Below, piece after piece: positions 1 to 9,479 of a DNA stretch of 64,000 bases. The DNA is from Ornithobacterium rhinotracheale DSM 15997 (GTDB lineage Bacteria > Bacteroidota > Bacteroidia > Flavobacteriales > Weeksellaceae). Each line of letters opens with the position of its first letter. Within the stretch, counting starts at the first letter, position 1. Location: positions 1,788,001 through 1,852,000 of the forward strand of contig NC_018016.1 in the NCBI RefSeq assembly GCF_000265465.1, in the 5' to 3' direction. Below the pieces are notes generated by a model that did no database searches, was not told where the DNA came from, and was given only the letters and a program-made list of their open reading frames with translations. Made by a program: the position numbers and the translations under genes.

Positions 1-409
1 CACTTAATTCTACGGGTTTTCTGTGGGCAAAATCTGAAAGCGAAAGTACTTCCAAGATTTCGCTTACACGCTGTTTTTTCTTGTTTTGATAAATGTTACT
101 CAAGTGTTTCCCTACATTTTCAGCCACAGTCATATACAACGACAAATCGAAATCTTGTGCCACATATTTCATATCGTCGTGCCCAGGAATGAGCTGTAAT
201 TTAGGGCCTTTGACTTTATCTCCATTAAAGATAATTTCGCCCTCATCGGGGTCTAGAATACCATAAATCAACTTTAATAAAGTAGATTTTCCACTTCCGC
301 TTTCGCCCAAAATACAGGTGCGTTCGGTGCTATCTATTTCAAAATCAATATTTCTTAAAACGGAAACATCCGTAGTATAGTTAAAGTAAAGGTTTTTTAC
401 ACTCAGCAT
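1..409 (-). CDS. ABC transporter ATP-binding protein (3' part beyond window)
   Basis: The first 136 residues of an ABC ATPase are visible; the end lies beyond base 1. The Walker A motif GESGSGKST is at residues 35-43 and a Q-loop (VAQDFDL) lies near residue 85. The sequence stops just before the LSGGQ signature. The ATG overlaps the TAA of the upstream DUF3108 gene by one base (TAATG at 407-411), so the two are probably translationally coupled. The domain is generic; the substrate and the permease partner cannot be told from this piece. Confidence 0.9.
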   Translation of the reverse strand, partial: MLSVKNLYFNYTTDVSVLRNIDFEIDSTERTCILGESGSGKSTLLKLIYGILDPDEGEIIFNGDKVKGPKLQLIPGHDDMKYVAQDFDLSLYMTVAENVGKHLSNIYQNKKKQRVSEILEVLSLSDFAHRKPVELS

Positions 410-1161
410 TATTTAAAAACTAGGGGAGTTTGGATGTTTTTATATTCGTAGAGAGACATTTTTAGAGAGCCTACTGCTAATTCTGCTTGTAGCAAAATAG
501 GAATCAAATTGGCATCGTCGCTTACCCAAATTGTGACACTTTCTTGCTCTTTAAACACGCGACCACTCTGCACATAAGGGCGCATTTTGATACATTTGAT
601 GGTGCCAAATCGAGATTTAATATTTTCTCTGCCTAAAACTTTTAGCTTAAATGGATAAATTTGTCCATCCATAAAGACATTGATGTTTTTGGTGCCTCCC
701 ACAGCAAAATCTGTGTTGGCAATGGTTCTGAGATAATAAAATGCAGAAAGCATGTCTTGAATCTCTGTGTTGTAGCTATAAGTGGTTTTTTTTCCATTTT
801 CTAGATTATGCTCATAAACATATCTTTTGTTATGATCAAAGTTTAAAACCTTGTTTTTGGTATAGCCCCCTTCGTTAATATCTCGAATGAATTTGCTCGG
901 TTTAAAGGTAAGCTTGTCTATAAAAGTTTCATAGCGATCATCTACTTTAAAGAAAACGCGCACAGCTCCACTGGAGCTACCTTTTCCTACGATGTGCCAA
1001 TGAGGAGACCCATTGTGTTTCACCTCTTTAGCCTTTAGGGTAGCAAAACCAGCATTTAAGAAACCATAATGAACTCTGTATTTTAGAAATTCACCATCTT
1101 TGGTTTGTGCTTGAGCAAAACTAAGCGTCAAGATGATGAAAAGTAAGAATGCTTTTTTCAT
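409..1161 (-). CDS. DUF3108 family secreted protein
   Basis: A 250-residue protein with an N-terminal signal peptide (hydrophobic stretch ending in AQAQ near residue 19). The body resembles DUF3108, a family of predicted periplasmic beta-rich proteins of unknown function that is common in Bacteroidetes. I see no catalytic motif. Its stop overlaps the start of the downstream ABC ATPase, suggesting one transcript. The 66-bp gap to korA upstream has no clear TAnnTTTG box, so it may be read from the korA operon. Family assignment is from overall resemblance. Confidence 0.75.
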   Translation of the reverse strand: MKKAFLLFIILTLSFAQAQTKDGEFLKYRVHYGFLNAGFATLKAKEVKHNGSPHWHIVGKGSSSGAVRVFFKVDDRYETFIDKLTFKPSKFIRDINEGGYTKNKVLNFDHNKRYVYEHNLENGKKTTYSYNTEIQDMLSAFYYLRTIANTDFAVGGTKNINVFMDGQIYPFKLKVLGRENIKSRFGTIKCIKMRPYVQSGRVFKEQESVTIWVSDDANLIPILLQAELAVGSLKMSLYEYKNIQTPLVFK

Positions 1162-1227
1162 TTTTATTAATTTTTAACAATGTGTAGGCAAAATCTTTGC
1201 CAAAATACAGCGTTCACGGTATAGATA

Positions 1228-3051
1228 CTATTTGATCAATTCTTTTACACCCTCATAAATTTCGGTAGCCGTAAACGGCGTTCCTTTAGTTTTATTTAAT
1301 TTTAAAGCATTTACCAAGAATTCATCTCGTATCAATTTCACCAATTGCCCTTGATTGATTTCAGGGACAATCACATATTTATGTTTAGCTAAAATTTCGC
1401 CTAAGTTTTTAGGGAATGGGCATATGTAATTCAGCTGGACATGTGCTACCGAAATTCCATCTTGAGCAAGCAGAGGAGTGGCTGCCAAAATAGAGCCGTA
1501 TGTGCTTCCCCACCCTAAAATCAATACATCGGCATTTTCATCGCCACATTCGTAGGTAGCTTGTGGAATAAAATCCTGAATTTTATTGATTTTTTCTGCC
1601 CTTTGTTTTACCATAAATTCATGGTTATCTGGATTGTAGCTCACGTCACCAGTTAAGTTTTGTTTTTCCAGTCCTCCCACGCGGTGTTCCAATCCTGGCA
1701 TGCCAGGGATAGCCCAATCTCTCACGCCATTTTCATCTCTTAAATAAGGCAAGAAAGGATCTTTGTTTTGTGGAGAAACTGTTTTTGGGTGAATTTCTTG
1801 CAAATCTTCGGCAGTTGGGAATTTCCAAGGTTCAGAGCCATTACCTAAATAGCCATCAGATAGCAACATCACGGGGGTCATGTGCTCAAGCGCAATGCGA
1901 CATGCCTCGTATGCCATTTGGAAACAATCTCTTGGCGATTTGGCAGCAATCACCACGAGCGGAGCCTCACCATTTCGTCCATGCACGGCTTGCAGTAAGT
2001 CGGCTTGTTCTGTTTTGGTTGGCAAACCAGTAGAAGGCCCTCCACGCTGAACATTTACGATTACAGACGGTAATTCAAGCATGATGGCAAGTCCTATGGC
2101 TTCTGTTTTTAGAGCAATTCCAGGTCCTGATGAGGCAGTAACGGCTAAATCTCCCGCATACGAAGCTCCAATAACCGATGCCATTGCCGCAATTTCATCT
2201 TCTGCTTGAAATGTTTTTACGCCTAAATTTTTATATTTAGCTAAATGGTGCAAAATATCTGAGGCTGGCGTAATTGGATATCCGCCATAGAATAAATCTA
2301 GTTTTGCTTTTTGTGCCGCTGCCACAAGTCCAATGGCTAGTGCGTGATTTCCCGTAATATTTCGGTATTTTCCTGCGGGCATCTTGGCGGGCTTTACTTC
2401 GAATCTTTCCGTGAATGTATCGCTGATTTCTCCAAAGTGATATCCAGCCTTTAATACCTTAATATTGGCATCTAAAATTTCGGGCTTGTTGCCAAATTTA
2501 TTTTTCAAAAAGTCGATAGTGAAATCTAGCGGACGACTATATAACCAATACACAAAACCGAGCGCAAACATATTTTTAGTTCGGTCTTTGTCTTTGGTGC
2601 CTAGTTCAGAATCCTTCAAAGCTTCGTTAGTCTGTTGCGTAATGTCGATTTCGTAGACTTTGGCATGTTTTCTCACCTCATCAAGTGGATTATTTTCCAC
2701 TTTGGCAAGTCTTAAATTTTTAGCATTAAAGCCTTCGGTATTGGCAATTACAATTCCGTTGGGTTTTAATTTAAATTGATTTTTGATGAGAGCCGCAGCG
2801 TTCATGGCAACTAAAACATCGCATCCATCTCCCGGCGAGGTGATTTTGACACTACCAAAATGCAATTGAAATCCCGAAACGCCTGCAATGGTGCCACCTG
2901 GGGCACGGATTTCGGCAGGGAAATCTGGAAATGTACTTATGTCATTACCAATGTGTGCAGAGGTATTGGTGAATTGTGAACCCGTGAGCTGCATACCATC
3001 ACCCGAATCTCCAGCAAAGAGGATTACTACTTGTTTTAGTTCTGTTTTCAC
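1228..3051 (-). CDS. korA: 2-oxoacid:acceptor oxidoreductase, fused gamma-alpha subunit
   Basis: 607 residues, matching the fused gamma-alpha subunit of 2-oxoglutarate (2-oxoacid):ferredoxin oxidoreductase. The first roughly 200 residues are the gamma domain, opening with a FAGDSGDGMQLTG-like stretch. The rest is the alpha domain with the family motif QRGGPSTGLPTKTEQ. The enzyme would catalyse CoA-dependent oxidative decarboxylation of a 2-oxoacid using ferredoxin, but it needs the TPP-binding beta subunit. That subunit is not next door: upstream is nifU, downstream is a DUF3108 gene. The start is GTG, overlapping the nifU TAG by one base (TAGTG). Confidence 0.92.
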   Translation of the reverse strand: MKTELKQVVILFAGDSGDGMQLTGSQFTNTSAHIGNDISTFPDFPAEIRAPGGTIAGVSGFQLHFGSVKITSPGDGCDVLVAMNAAALIKNQFKLKPNGIVIANTEGFNAKNLRLAKVENNPLDEVRKHAKVYEIDITQQTNEALKDSELGTKDKDRTKNMFALGFVYWLYSRPLDFTIDFLKNKFGNKPEILDANIKVLKAGYHFGEISDTFTERFEVKPAKMPAGKYRNITGNHALAIGLVAAAQKAKLDLFYGGYPITPASDILHHLAKYKNLGVKTFQAEDEIAAMASVIGASYAGDLAVTASSGPGIALKTEAIGLAIMLELPSVIVNVQRGGPSTGLPTKTEQADLLQAVHGRNGEAPLVVIAAKSPRDCFQMAYEACRIALEHMTPVMLLSDGYLGNGSEPWKFPTAEDLQEIHPKTVSPQNKDPFLPYLRDENGVRDWAIPGMPGLEHRVGGLEKQNLTGDVSYNPDNHEFMVKQRAEKINKIQDFIPQATYECGDENADVLILGWGSTYGSILAATPLLAQDGISVAHVQLNYICPFPKNLGEILAKHKYVIVPEINQGQLVKLIRDEFLVNALKLNKTKGTPFTATEIYEGVKELIK

Positions 3052-3287
3052 TACGATTGTAAATTTATAATTTCTTTAATTTCTGGGGCGTGTTTTTTTA
3101 TGGTCATTTCCACGCCAGATTTTAGTGTCATTTGGTTTACACTGCAGCCCATGCACGCACCGAGCAGGCGCACGGTAACGATGTTGTCTGCAATGTCGAT
3201 GAGTTCGATGTCGCCCCCATCTGATTTCAAGAAAGGTCTAATCTCGTCTAATGCCTTTTGTACTTTAATTCTTAAATCTTCTTGCAT
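3051..3287 (-). CDS. NifU-like iron-sulfur scaffold domain protein
   Basis: A 78-residue protein consisting only of the NifU C-terminal domain. The Fe-S ligand pair is visible as CMGC in LLGACMGCSVNQ. Family members (Nfu type) carry or transfer Fe-S clusters. It lies between mrp, another Fe-S carrier, and korA, an Fe-S-dependent enzyme system: 12 nt separate it from mrp and it overlaps korA by one base. The arrangement suggests co-expression of cluster-assembly factors with a client enzyme; that link is inference. Confidence 0.9.
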   Translation of the reverse strand: MQEDLRIKVQKALDEIRPFLKSDGGDIELIDIADNIVTVRLLGACMGCSVNQMTLKSGVEMTIKKHAPEIKEIINLQS

Positions 3288-3299
3288 AAAATTTAAACT

Positions 3300-4415
3300 T
3301 TATTGGGTTGAACATCCAGCCATGGTGGTGATACGTACGATTTCAGTCGGTGGTAAATTTGTGTTTCTTTCCGCCAAGCTTTCAATCATGTTTTTAGCAA
3401 TATTTCGGTAAGCCTCGCTTGCAATGGTATTGCCTTGCAATGCGGCAGGTCTTCCCACATCGCTCGCCTCGCGAATGCTTTGAACAATTGGCACTTCTCC
3501 TAAGAACGGAACGCCGTTTTGCTCGGCTAAGTTTTTAGCTCCATTTTCGCCAAAAATGTAGTATTTATTATCAGGTAATTCTGCCGGTGTAAAGTAAGAC
3601 ATGTTTTCTACAATACCTAAAACAGGAACATTGATGGCATCTAGTTTAAACATGCCGATACCTTTTTTAGCATCAGAAAGTGCCACCTGCTGTGGCGTAC
3701 TGATGATAACTGCACCCGTGATAGGAAGTTGCTGAACAAGTGATAATTGAATGTCGCCTGTTCCCGGAGGTAAATCAATGATAAGGAAATCTAATTTCCC
3801 CCAATTTGCTTCGTGAATCAATTGTTGTAAAGCCTTAGAAGCCATTGCTCCACGCCAAACAATTGCTTGCTCTGGATCGGCAAAAAATCCGATAGAAAGC
3901 AATTTTACGCCATAACTTTCCACAGGTTGAATTTTTGAAACGCCATCTACTTCAACCGATTGTGGTTTAGCATTTTCTACATCAAACATCAACGGGATAG
4001 ACGGCCCGTGGATGTCGGCATCAAGCAATCCCACCGAAAAGCCCATGTTTTTAAGGCTAATCGCAAGGTTAGATGAAAGGGTAGATTTTCCTACGCCTCC
4101 TTTACCAGACGCTACTGCGATGATGTTTTGAACGCCGTCTAATTTCTTGCCTAAAATCTTTGGGTTTTCAGGCGAAACGGGAGCCTGTTTTGGGGTAGGC
4201 TTGGCAGTAACTTTGATTGCCAAATCCGCTTCAGGTAATTTATCTTTGATGGCAGCAGTAAGTGCCTCTTCCAATTTCTTTTTGTCGTGCATAGTAGGCG
4301 AAGGAGACTCCGCATCAATCATGATTTTGCCTCCCATAATTTGCAGGTTTTTCACCCACTGCATAAGCCCCATGGCTTCTAAAATGTCTTTTATGTCGTT
4401 TTTTGTAATACTCAT
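3300..4415 (-). CDS. mrp: Mrp/NBP35 family P-loop ATPase (Fe-S cluster carrier)
   Basis: 371 residues. An N-terminal MIP18/DUF59-like domain (about 1-75) is followed by the Mrp ATPase with the deviant Walker A GKGGVGKST and the PPGTGDIQLSL motif. Mrp/ApbC proteins bind and transfer 4Fe-4S clusters. The frame is open further upstream to a TTG at 4436, but that TTG lies inside the promoter box TACCTTTG (4434-4441), so the ATG at 4415 is the real start. First gene of the operon mrp-nifU-korA. Confidence 0.93.
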   Translation of the reverse strand: MSITKNDIKDILEAMGLMQWVKNLQIMGGKIMIDAESPSPTMHDKKKLEEALTAAIKDKLPEADLAIKVTAKPTPKQAPVSPENPKILGKKLDGVQNIIAVASGKGGVGKSTLSSNLAISLKNMGFSVGLLDADIHGPSIPLMFDVENAKPQSVEVDGVSKIQPVESYGVKLLSIGFFADPEQAIVWRGAMASKALQQLIHEANWGKLDFLIIDLPPGTGDIQLSLVQQLPITGAVIISTPQQVALSDAKKGIGMFKLDAINVPVLGIVENMSYFTPAELPDNKYYIFGENGAKNLAEQNGVPFLGEVPIVQSIREASDVGRPAALQGNTIASEAYRNIAKNMIESLAERNTNLPPTEIVRITTMAGCSTQ

Positions 4416-4433
4416 AGATAAATCTGTATTATG

Positions 4434-4441
4434 CAAAGGTA
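4434..4441 (-). promoter_or_regulatory. Promoter -7 box for mrp-nifU-korA
   Basis: TACCTTTG on the minus strand matches the Bacteroidetes TAnnTTTG -7 consensus, 18 nt upstream of the mrp ATG. No clear TTG -33 element is seen. The rest of 4442-4749 shows no convincing gene. Confidence 0.6.
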
Positions 4442-4749
4442 AAAATAAATATTATAAGTGGTATTAGGAAATAAAGTTAAATAGATTTTCTCACCACGTG
4501 AATAGAAAAAATGGATTTTTGCCTATTTTTTAAAAACTAAAAATCGGATTTCGGTGTTTTTTACATCATTAAGAACTTGGATTTTTAATTAATTGTTGTC
4601 ATTCTAAACTTGATTCAGAATCGTGAAAAGAAATTGAGGAAAGGCGTTTTTTTGTATTATCTTCTGATTGTGAGTGTTTTGTTTAGTTTTTTCGTTGGTG
4701 GAAAGGGAAATTTAATTGAAGGTGTTATGATTTATATCATTTTTTTTAC

Positions 4750-4757
4750 TATCTTTG
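4750..4757 (+). promoter_or_regulatory. Promoter -7 box for the YceI gene
   Basis: TATCTTTG matches TAnnTTTG, 24 nt before the ATG at 4782. The 345-bp gap between mrp and this gene otherwise holds only AT-rich sequence; an open frame across 4610-4840 starts at a TTG, overlaps the YceI start and looks spurious. Confidence 0.6.
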
Positions 4758-4781
4758 TAAAAACACAAAATTTTTTAATTT

Positions 4782-5450
4782 ATGAAGAAATCAGTTTTAG
4801 TAGTATTAGCAGCCGGTTTAGTAGGTTTTACTTCTTGTGAGAAAAAACAAGCAGTTGAGGCTACAGATGCTGTAGAGGTAACCAATCAGCCAAGCGAGAG
4901 CGCAAGTCTTTTTGCAGTGAATACTGAAAAATCAAATGTAGAATGGCGTGCCTTTAAATTCTATGAATCTGAAAACAAAGAAGCAGGACACAACGGATTT
5001 TTTAAATTTAAATCGGGTGAGGTAGGAGTAGAAAACGGAGTGTTGACTTCGGGAACTTTCACTATCGATGTAGCGAGTTTAGAGAGTTTAGACTTAAATG
5101 ATGATCCAGATAGCAAAGCAAAATTGGACGGACATTTAAAGTCTGAAGATTTCTTGCATGTAGAAAAATATCCAGAAGCTACTTTTGTAATCACTTCTGT
5201 AAAACCAATCGAAGGGGAGTACAATACAGAAATTAGCGGAAATTTAAAACTAAGAGAAATTGAGAAAAACATCACAGTAAAAGCAAATGTTTCTGTAGAA
5301 GGAGATCAATTACAATTGAATTCAGAAGAATTTAGCATTAACAGAAAAGATTTCGGCGTTAATTTCGAAGGAAAGCAAGGTGTCGTAATTCGTGACAATG
5401 TTGCATTGAAGGTGAACATTCTAGCAGATAAGGAAGTTAGCGTGAAATAA
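4782..5450 (+). CDS. YceI family lipoprotein
   Basis: 222 residues. A lipoprotein signal peptide ends at GFTSC with the lipidated Cys at residue 19, followed by a low-complexity acidic linker. From about residue 45 the protein resembles the YceI-like lipocalin fold: a NVEWRAFKF start, then FTIDVASLESLDL and the DGHLKSEDFLHVEKYPEATF stretch. YceI proteins bind polyisoprenoid or similar lipids; the ligand here is unknown. It is monocistronic, between its own promoter and a strong terminator. Confidence 0.9.
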   Translation: MKKSVLVVLAAGLVGFTSCEKKQAVEATDAVEVTNQPSESASLFAVNTEKSNVEWRAFKFYESENKEAGHNGFFKFKSGEVGVENGVLTSGTFTIDVASLESLDLNDDPDSKAKLDGHLKSEDFLHVEKYPEATFVITSVKPIEGEYNTEISGNLKLREIEKNITVKANVSVEGDQLQLNSEEFSINRKDFGVNFEGKQGVVIRDNVALKVNILADKEVSVK

Positions 5451-5483
5451 GCTTCGATAAAATATTTTAAATAATTGAAAATT

Positions 5484-5512
5484 AAGCCGTTCATGTTTTG
5501 AACGGCTTTTTT
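5484..5512 (+). terminator. Intrinsic terminator after YceI gene
   Basis: The stem AAGCCGTTCA/TGAACGGCTT closes a short loop and is followed by a T run. Confidence 0.85.
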
Positions 5513-5548
5513 TATGTGCATTTCCCAATGAATTAAGTATGAATTTTG

Positions 5549-5556
5549 TATTTTTG
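5549..5556 (+). promoter_or_regulatory. Promoter -7 box for pheS operon
   Basis: TATTTTTG fits TAnnTTTG, 19 nt before the pheS ATG. Confidence 0.55.
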
Positions 5557-5575
5557 GGCTTTAATCTAGCAAAAG

Positions 5576-6598
5576 ATGATAGAAGAAATAAAATCTTACT
5601 TACAGGAGATTGAGCAGTTTAGCTCTGAGAAAGCAGCAGAAATCGAAGAATTTAGAATAAAATTTTTGGCTAAAAAAGGTTTGTTGAACGGTCTTTTTGC
5701 CCGTTTCAAAGAAGTGCCTAACCAAGAGAAAAAAGAAGTGGGGCAAGCACTTAATCAATTAAAGCAAAAAGCTACCGAAAAAATCAACGCCTTAAAATCT
5801 CAAAATGCTGGTGGCGAGTCGCAAAGCCAAAAAGAGGATTACACCAAGCCAGGGGAGCCGTTTATTTTAGGAAGCAAGCACCCAATCAGCATTGTAAAAA
5901 ATAGAATTATTGAGATTTTTAAAAGAATCGGTTTTGCCCTATCAGACGGGCCAGAAATCGAGGATGATTGGCATAATTTTACTGCACTGAACCTACCTGA
6001 ATATCACCCTGCAAGGGACATGCAAGATACTTTCTTTATTCAGCAAAATCCAGATGTTTTGTTGCGCACGCACACATCATCTGTTCAGATTCGCTACATG
6101 GAAAACAACGAGCCGCCGATTAGAATTTTGTCACCAGGTCGTGTGTATAGAAACGAAGCGATATCTGCGCGTTCGCACTGTATGTTCCACCAGATTGAGG
6201 GGCTTTACATTGATAAAAATGTATCTTTTGCTGATTTAAGGCAAACTTTGCAATACTTTACCACTGAGCTATTCGGTAAGTCAAAAATCAGACTTCGTCC
6301 ATCGTATTTCCCATTCACTGAGCCAAGTGCTGAGGTAGATGTTTACTGGGGATTGGAGACAGAAACCGATTATAGAATGACGAAAGGTACTGGCTGGCTC
6401 GAAATCATGGGATGTGGTATGGTAGATCCTAATGTGCTTAAAAATGTAAATATCGATCCAGAAGAATACAGCGGATTTGCTTTTGGTCTTGGTTTAGAGC
6501 GTATTGCGTTGCTTTTATACCAAATTAGTGATATTCGTATGTATTTTGAAAGCGATGTGCGATTCCTAGAGCAGTTTAAAGCCGAAATGGGAATGTAA
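5576..6598 (+). CDS. pheS: Phenylalanyl-tRNA synthetase alpha subunit
   Basis: 340 residues, the usual length for bacterial PheS. An N-terminal coiled-coil arm (about 1-90) contacts tRNA. The class II catalytic core carries motif 2 ([17 protein letters not shown]) and motif 3 ([12 protein letters not shown]) near the C-terminus. The enzyme charges tRNA-Phe as an alpha2beta2 tetramer with PheT, which is not in this window. Followed after 12 nt by a serine hydrolase gene that may share the transcript. Confidence 0.97.
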   Translation: MIEEIKSYLQEIEQFSSEKAAEIEEFRIKFLAKKGLLNGLFARFKEVPNQEKKEVGQALNQLKQKATEKINALKSQNAGGESQSQKEDYTKPGEPFILGSKHPISIVKNRIIEIFKRIGFALSDGPEIEDDWHNFTALNLPEYHPARDMQDTFFIQQNPDVLLRTHTSSVQIRYMENNEPPIRILSPGRVYRNEAISARSHCMFHQIEGLYIDKNVSFADLRQTLQYFTTELFGKSKIRLRPSYFPFTEPSAEVDVYWGLETETDYRMTKGTGWLEIMGCGMVDPNVLKNVNIDPEEYSGFAFGLGLERIALLLYQISDIRMYFESDVRFLEQFKAEMGM

Positions 6599-6610
6599 AG
6601 GAGCACTTCC

Positions 6611-7849
6611 ATGCGATTGATTTTTTATACACTATGCGTTGCATTGCTTTTTGCGTGTAATTCCAAAAGCGATGCAACTTCGCCTGTGGGCTCAAAAGAA
6701 GCATTGTCCTACCCTGTTTATGCTAAACCAGATGTAAAGTTACCATATAATAAAAAAGCTTTGGCTGCGTTTAAGCGTGAAAAAAAATCGTATTTAGATG
6801 CTTTTTATAAAAATTATTGGGAAGCCAATAAAGTGAGTGGAGGGCTTTTGGTTGCCAAAAATGGCGAAATTATTTATGAAAAGTACATAGGCTTTTCGGA
6901 CAAAGAAAAAAATAAAGCATTAACCCAAGACACGCCGATTCATTTAGCCTCTATTTCCAAGGTTTTGACGGGGGTGGCGGTGTTGCGTTTGGTGCAAGAA
7001 AATAAATTAAAGTTAGACCAATTGGTGTCAAATGTTTTGCCTGCTTTTCCATATAAGGATGTCACGATTCGTGATTTGCTCACGCATCGTAGCGGTTTGC
7101 AAAACTATGCTTATTTTCAGCCGCACAAGCGATTTTGGAGAGAAGATAAAATGAAAAACAATTATGATGTGCTAGAATATTTAGCAAATGGTTTATGCCA
7201 AGTTCATAATCAGCCCAATAAAAACTTTAGCTATAGCAATACCAATTATGCCCTTTTGGCTTTAATCATAGAAAAGGTAACAGGAGAGCGTTATCCCATT
7301 GCGATGCAAAAAATGGTTTTTGAGCCATTTGGGATGAATCATACATTTGTGTTCGATTACAAAAATCCACGAGAGGTTTCAAAATCCTATACTTTTAAAG
7401 GAGAATTGTGGCCAGAAAGCGATTTAGATGCCATTTATGGTGATAAGAATATATATTCAACGCCCAGAGATATTTTGCAACTCGACCGAGCAATGTATGC
7501 CGATAATTTCTTGACGCCAGAGCTGAAAACTTTGATGAAAAAAGGCTATAGCAACGAGAAAGAAGGCGTGAAAAATTATGGACTAGGTATCCGAATGATG
7601 CAATGGGATTCTGGCGATAAGTTGTTGTACCACAATGGGTGGTGGCATGGGAATTACACTAGCTATGTGCGTGGGGAGCAAGATACGCTCACCATTGTGG
7701 CTCTTGGCAATCAGCGGAACCGCTCGGTGTATTCTGCGTTTTCATTAGCGGGAGTTTTAGGGAAATATCCCGTAGATTTAGAAAAAGTAAAAAATGCCCA
7801 TTTACTGAACGAAAGTCATAGAGATAGTTTAACTTTGCAAGCTGAATAA
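6611..7849 (+). CDS. Serine hydrolase (class C beta-lactamase/DD-peptidase fold), lipoprotein
   Basis: 412 residues with a lipoprotein signal (LLFAC, Cys16). The SxxK nucleophile motif is SISK at residues 114-117 (LASISKVLTG), and a YSNTNY block near residue 210 supplies the YxN element. A later HNGWWHG block fits the third conserved element. These features define the beta-lactamase-related family (PF00144), which includes esterases, DD-peptidases and AmpC-like enzymes; the substrate cannot be told. It lies 12 nt after pheS and 11 nt before the NUDIX gene, probably one operon. Confidence 0.88.
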   Translation: MRLIFYTLCVALLFACNSKSDATSPVGSKEALSYPVYAKPDVKLPYNKKALAAFKREKKSYLDAFYKNYWEANKVSGGLLVAKNGEIIYEKYIGFSDKEKNKALTQDTPIHLASISKVLTGVAVLRLVQENKLKLDQLVSNVLPAFPYKDVTIRDLLTHRSGLQNYAYFQPHKRFWREDKMKNNYDVLEYLANGLCQVHNQPNKNFSYSNTNYALLALIIEKVTGERYPIAMQKMVFEPFGMNHTFVFDYKNPREVSKSYTFKGELWPESDLDAIYGDKNIYSTPRDILQLDRAMYADNFLTPELKTLMKKGYSNEKEGVKNYGLGIRMMQWDSGDKLLYHNGWWHGNYTSYVRGEQDTLTIVALGNQRNRSVYSAFSLAGVLGKYPVDLEKVKNAHLLNESHRDSLTLQAE

Positions 7850-7860
7850 ACCTATTTAAA

Positions 7861-8376
7861 ATGGCAGAATTATTTAAATATTGTCTCAATTGTGGTTCCG
7901 AGAATCATGAATTTATCAATTCTCACCGTTTCGAGTGTAAGGATTGTGATTTTGTTTATTATCACAATATGGCAGCGGCTGTAATGGTGATTATTGAGCG
8001 AAACGGAAAATATCTTTTTACCGTAAGAAATAACGAACCTGCTAAGGGGAAATTGGATTTTCCAGGTGGTTTTGTAGATCCAGGGGAGACCGCGGCAGAG
8101 GCGGTAGTGCGCGAGCTAAAAGAGGAATTGGATTTAGATTTAAATATTGGTGATTTGCAATTGATCGACACGGAGGCAAATGATTATTTGTTTAAAAATA
8201 TTCCTTATCGCACACTTGATGTCATTTTTAAAATTGTGCTCGACCACGATGTGGTGCTCAAAAAAGAAGATTCAGAAATTCAAGATGTGATGTGGCTAAG
8301 CGAAGATGAAATAGATTTAGATAAAATCGGATTTCGCTCAATGCGAAAAGTAGTCGAAAAACATGTTTTGAAATAA
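7861..8376 (+). CDS. NUDIX hydrolase with zinc ribbon
   Basis: 171 residues. The N-terminus has a four-Cys zinc ribbon (Cys8, Cys11, Cys26, Cys29), and a complete Nudix box GX5EX7REX2EE spans residues 70-89 (E76, R84, E85, E88, E89). Zinc ribbon plus Nudix resembles NADH pyrophosphatase (NudC)-like proteins, but it is shorter, so the substrate is only 'nucleoside diphosphate linked to X'. Last gene of the pheS cluster, ending at a terminator shared with the convergent M48 gene. Confidence 0.88.
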   Translation: MAELFKYCLNCGSENHEFINSHRFECKDCDFVYYHNMAAAVMVIIERNGKYLFTVRNNEPAKGKLDFPGGFVDPGETAAEAVVRELKEELDLDLNIGDLQLIDTEANDYLFKNIPYRTLDVIFKIVLDHDVVLKKEDSEIQDVMWLSEDEIDLDKIGFRSMRKVVEKHVLK

Positions 8377-8381
8377 AAATT

Positions 8382-8414
8382 AAAAAACGCTCAAGCAATT
8401 GAGCGTTTTTTTTT
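8382..8414. terminator. Bidirectional terminator between NUDIX and M48 genes
   Basis: An AACGCTCAA/TTGAGCGTT stem is flanked by an A run on the left and a T run on the right, so it can serve both converging genes. Confidence 0.85.
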
Positions 8415-8441
8415 GAACTTTTATTTTTTTATAAAAATGAT

Positions 8442-9263
8442 TTAATTGAGGCTAACCTGCTTGCCTGTAGCTTGGTTATAAAGTTGTAATGCTTTTGGCA
8501 GTTCAGCCTTTAATTGTTCAATTCTTCGACCTGGGTTAGGGTGCGTAGAGAGAAACTCTGGCGGACGACGACCGTTGCGAGTTTGAGCTTCCATTCGTTC
8601 CCAGAATTTAGGAGCTTCTCTAGGGTCATATCCTGCCATAGCCATTAAGGTAAGCCCAATTCTATCTGCCTCTAATTCAGCTTGTCTTGAGTATGCCAAG
8701 ATTCCTACCTGTGCACCCACGGGATACAGCGAATTAAACACATTTCTATATCTATTATCGTTTATAGCCATGTTCCCAGCTACTTGCAAACCTTGAGCAA
8801 TCAATGCCTGAGTGGCACGCTGAGCACTATGCTGAGCCAAGGCATGGGTGATTTCGTGCCCCATAACCACAGCTACACCGTTGTCGTTTTGGCAAACGGG
8901 CATAATCCCAGTATAGAAAGCTACCTTGCCCCCTGGCATACACCAAGCATTTAATTGATTATCTTCGATTAAGTTATACTCCCACTGGTAGCCGTTTAAA
9001 AAATCTAATTTATTTTGAGCTTTTAGATATCTTTCCACAGCACCTTGTATATTTTTTCCCACGGTTTTCACCATGGCAGTTTGCTTTTTATTGGTAGAAA
9101 GTTTTTGAGTTTTTAAAACTTGTTGATATTGTTGTAAAGCCATTGGGATCAAAGATTCATTGCTCACCAACAGAAAGTTAGATTTTCCCGTAATGGGATT
9201 TTGCGTACATGCAGCGATGAGCATGAGAAACATAATTACAAGACCAAATGCTGTTTTCTTCAT
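8442..9263 (-). CDS. M48 family metalloprotease, lipoprotein
   Basis: 273 residues from the ATG at 9263. This start places a lipoprotein signal (MLIAAC, Cys19) at the N-terminus; a longer reading from 9293 would put ten extra residues before it. The zinc motif HEITH is at residues 136-140 in GHEITHALAQH, and a later ELEAD block supplies the third ligand, as in BepA/LoiP-type periplasmic proteases. Likely role: quality control of outer-membrane proteins. Monocistronic. Confidence 0.92.
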   Translation of the reverse strand: MKKTAFGLVIMFLMLIAACTQNPITGKSNFLLVSNESLIPMALQQYQQVLKTQKLSTNKKQTAMVKTVGKNIQGAVERYLKAQNKLDFLNGYQWEYNLIEDNQLNAWCMPGGKVAFYTGIMPVCQNDNGVAVVMGHEITHALAQHSAQRATQALIAQGLQVAGNMAINDNRYRNVFNSLYPVGAQVGILAYSRQAELEADRIGLTLMAMAGYDPREAPKFWERMEAQTRNGRRPPEFLSTHPNPGRRIEQLKAELPKALQLYNQATGKQVSLN

Positions 9264-9479
9264 AGTTAATTGTGTTTTTGCGTTTACTTTCAATTATTGT
9301 TCCAAATAGATTGTTTGTTTTTTTATACTGAATAAATTAAATCCAAAATTAAATAGGATTTTAGTTTTAAATCATCGTTAAAGAATGAATGCAAAAATAA
9401 TAAAAAGTTAATGGTTTAATGTGAAAAAAACTTATCTTTACGCGCATCATTTTTAATAAAGTAAAATAAATTTTATATA

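Noticed and set aside
4610-4840. A 76-codon frame with hydrophobic stretches upstream of YceI
   Set aside because: TTG start, overlaps the YceI start in another frame and includes the YceI promoter box; no homology recognised.
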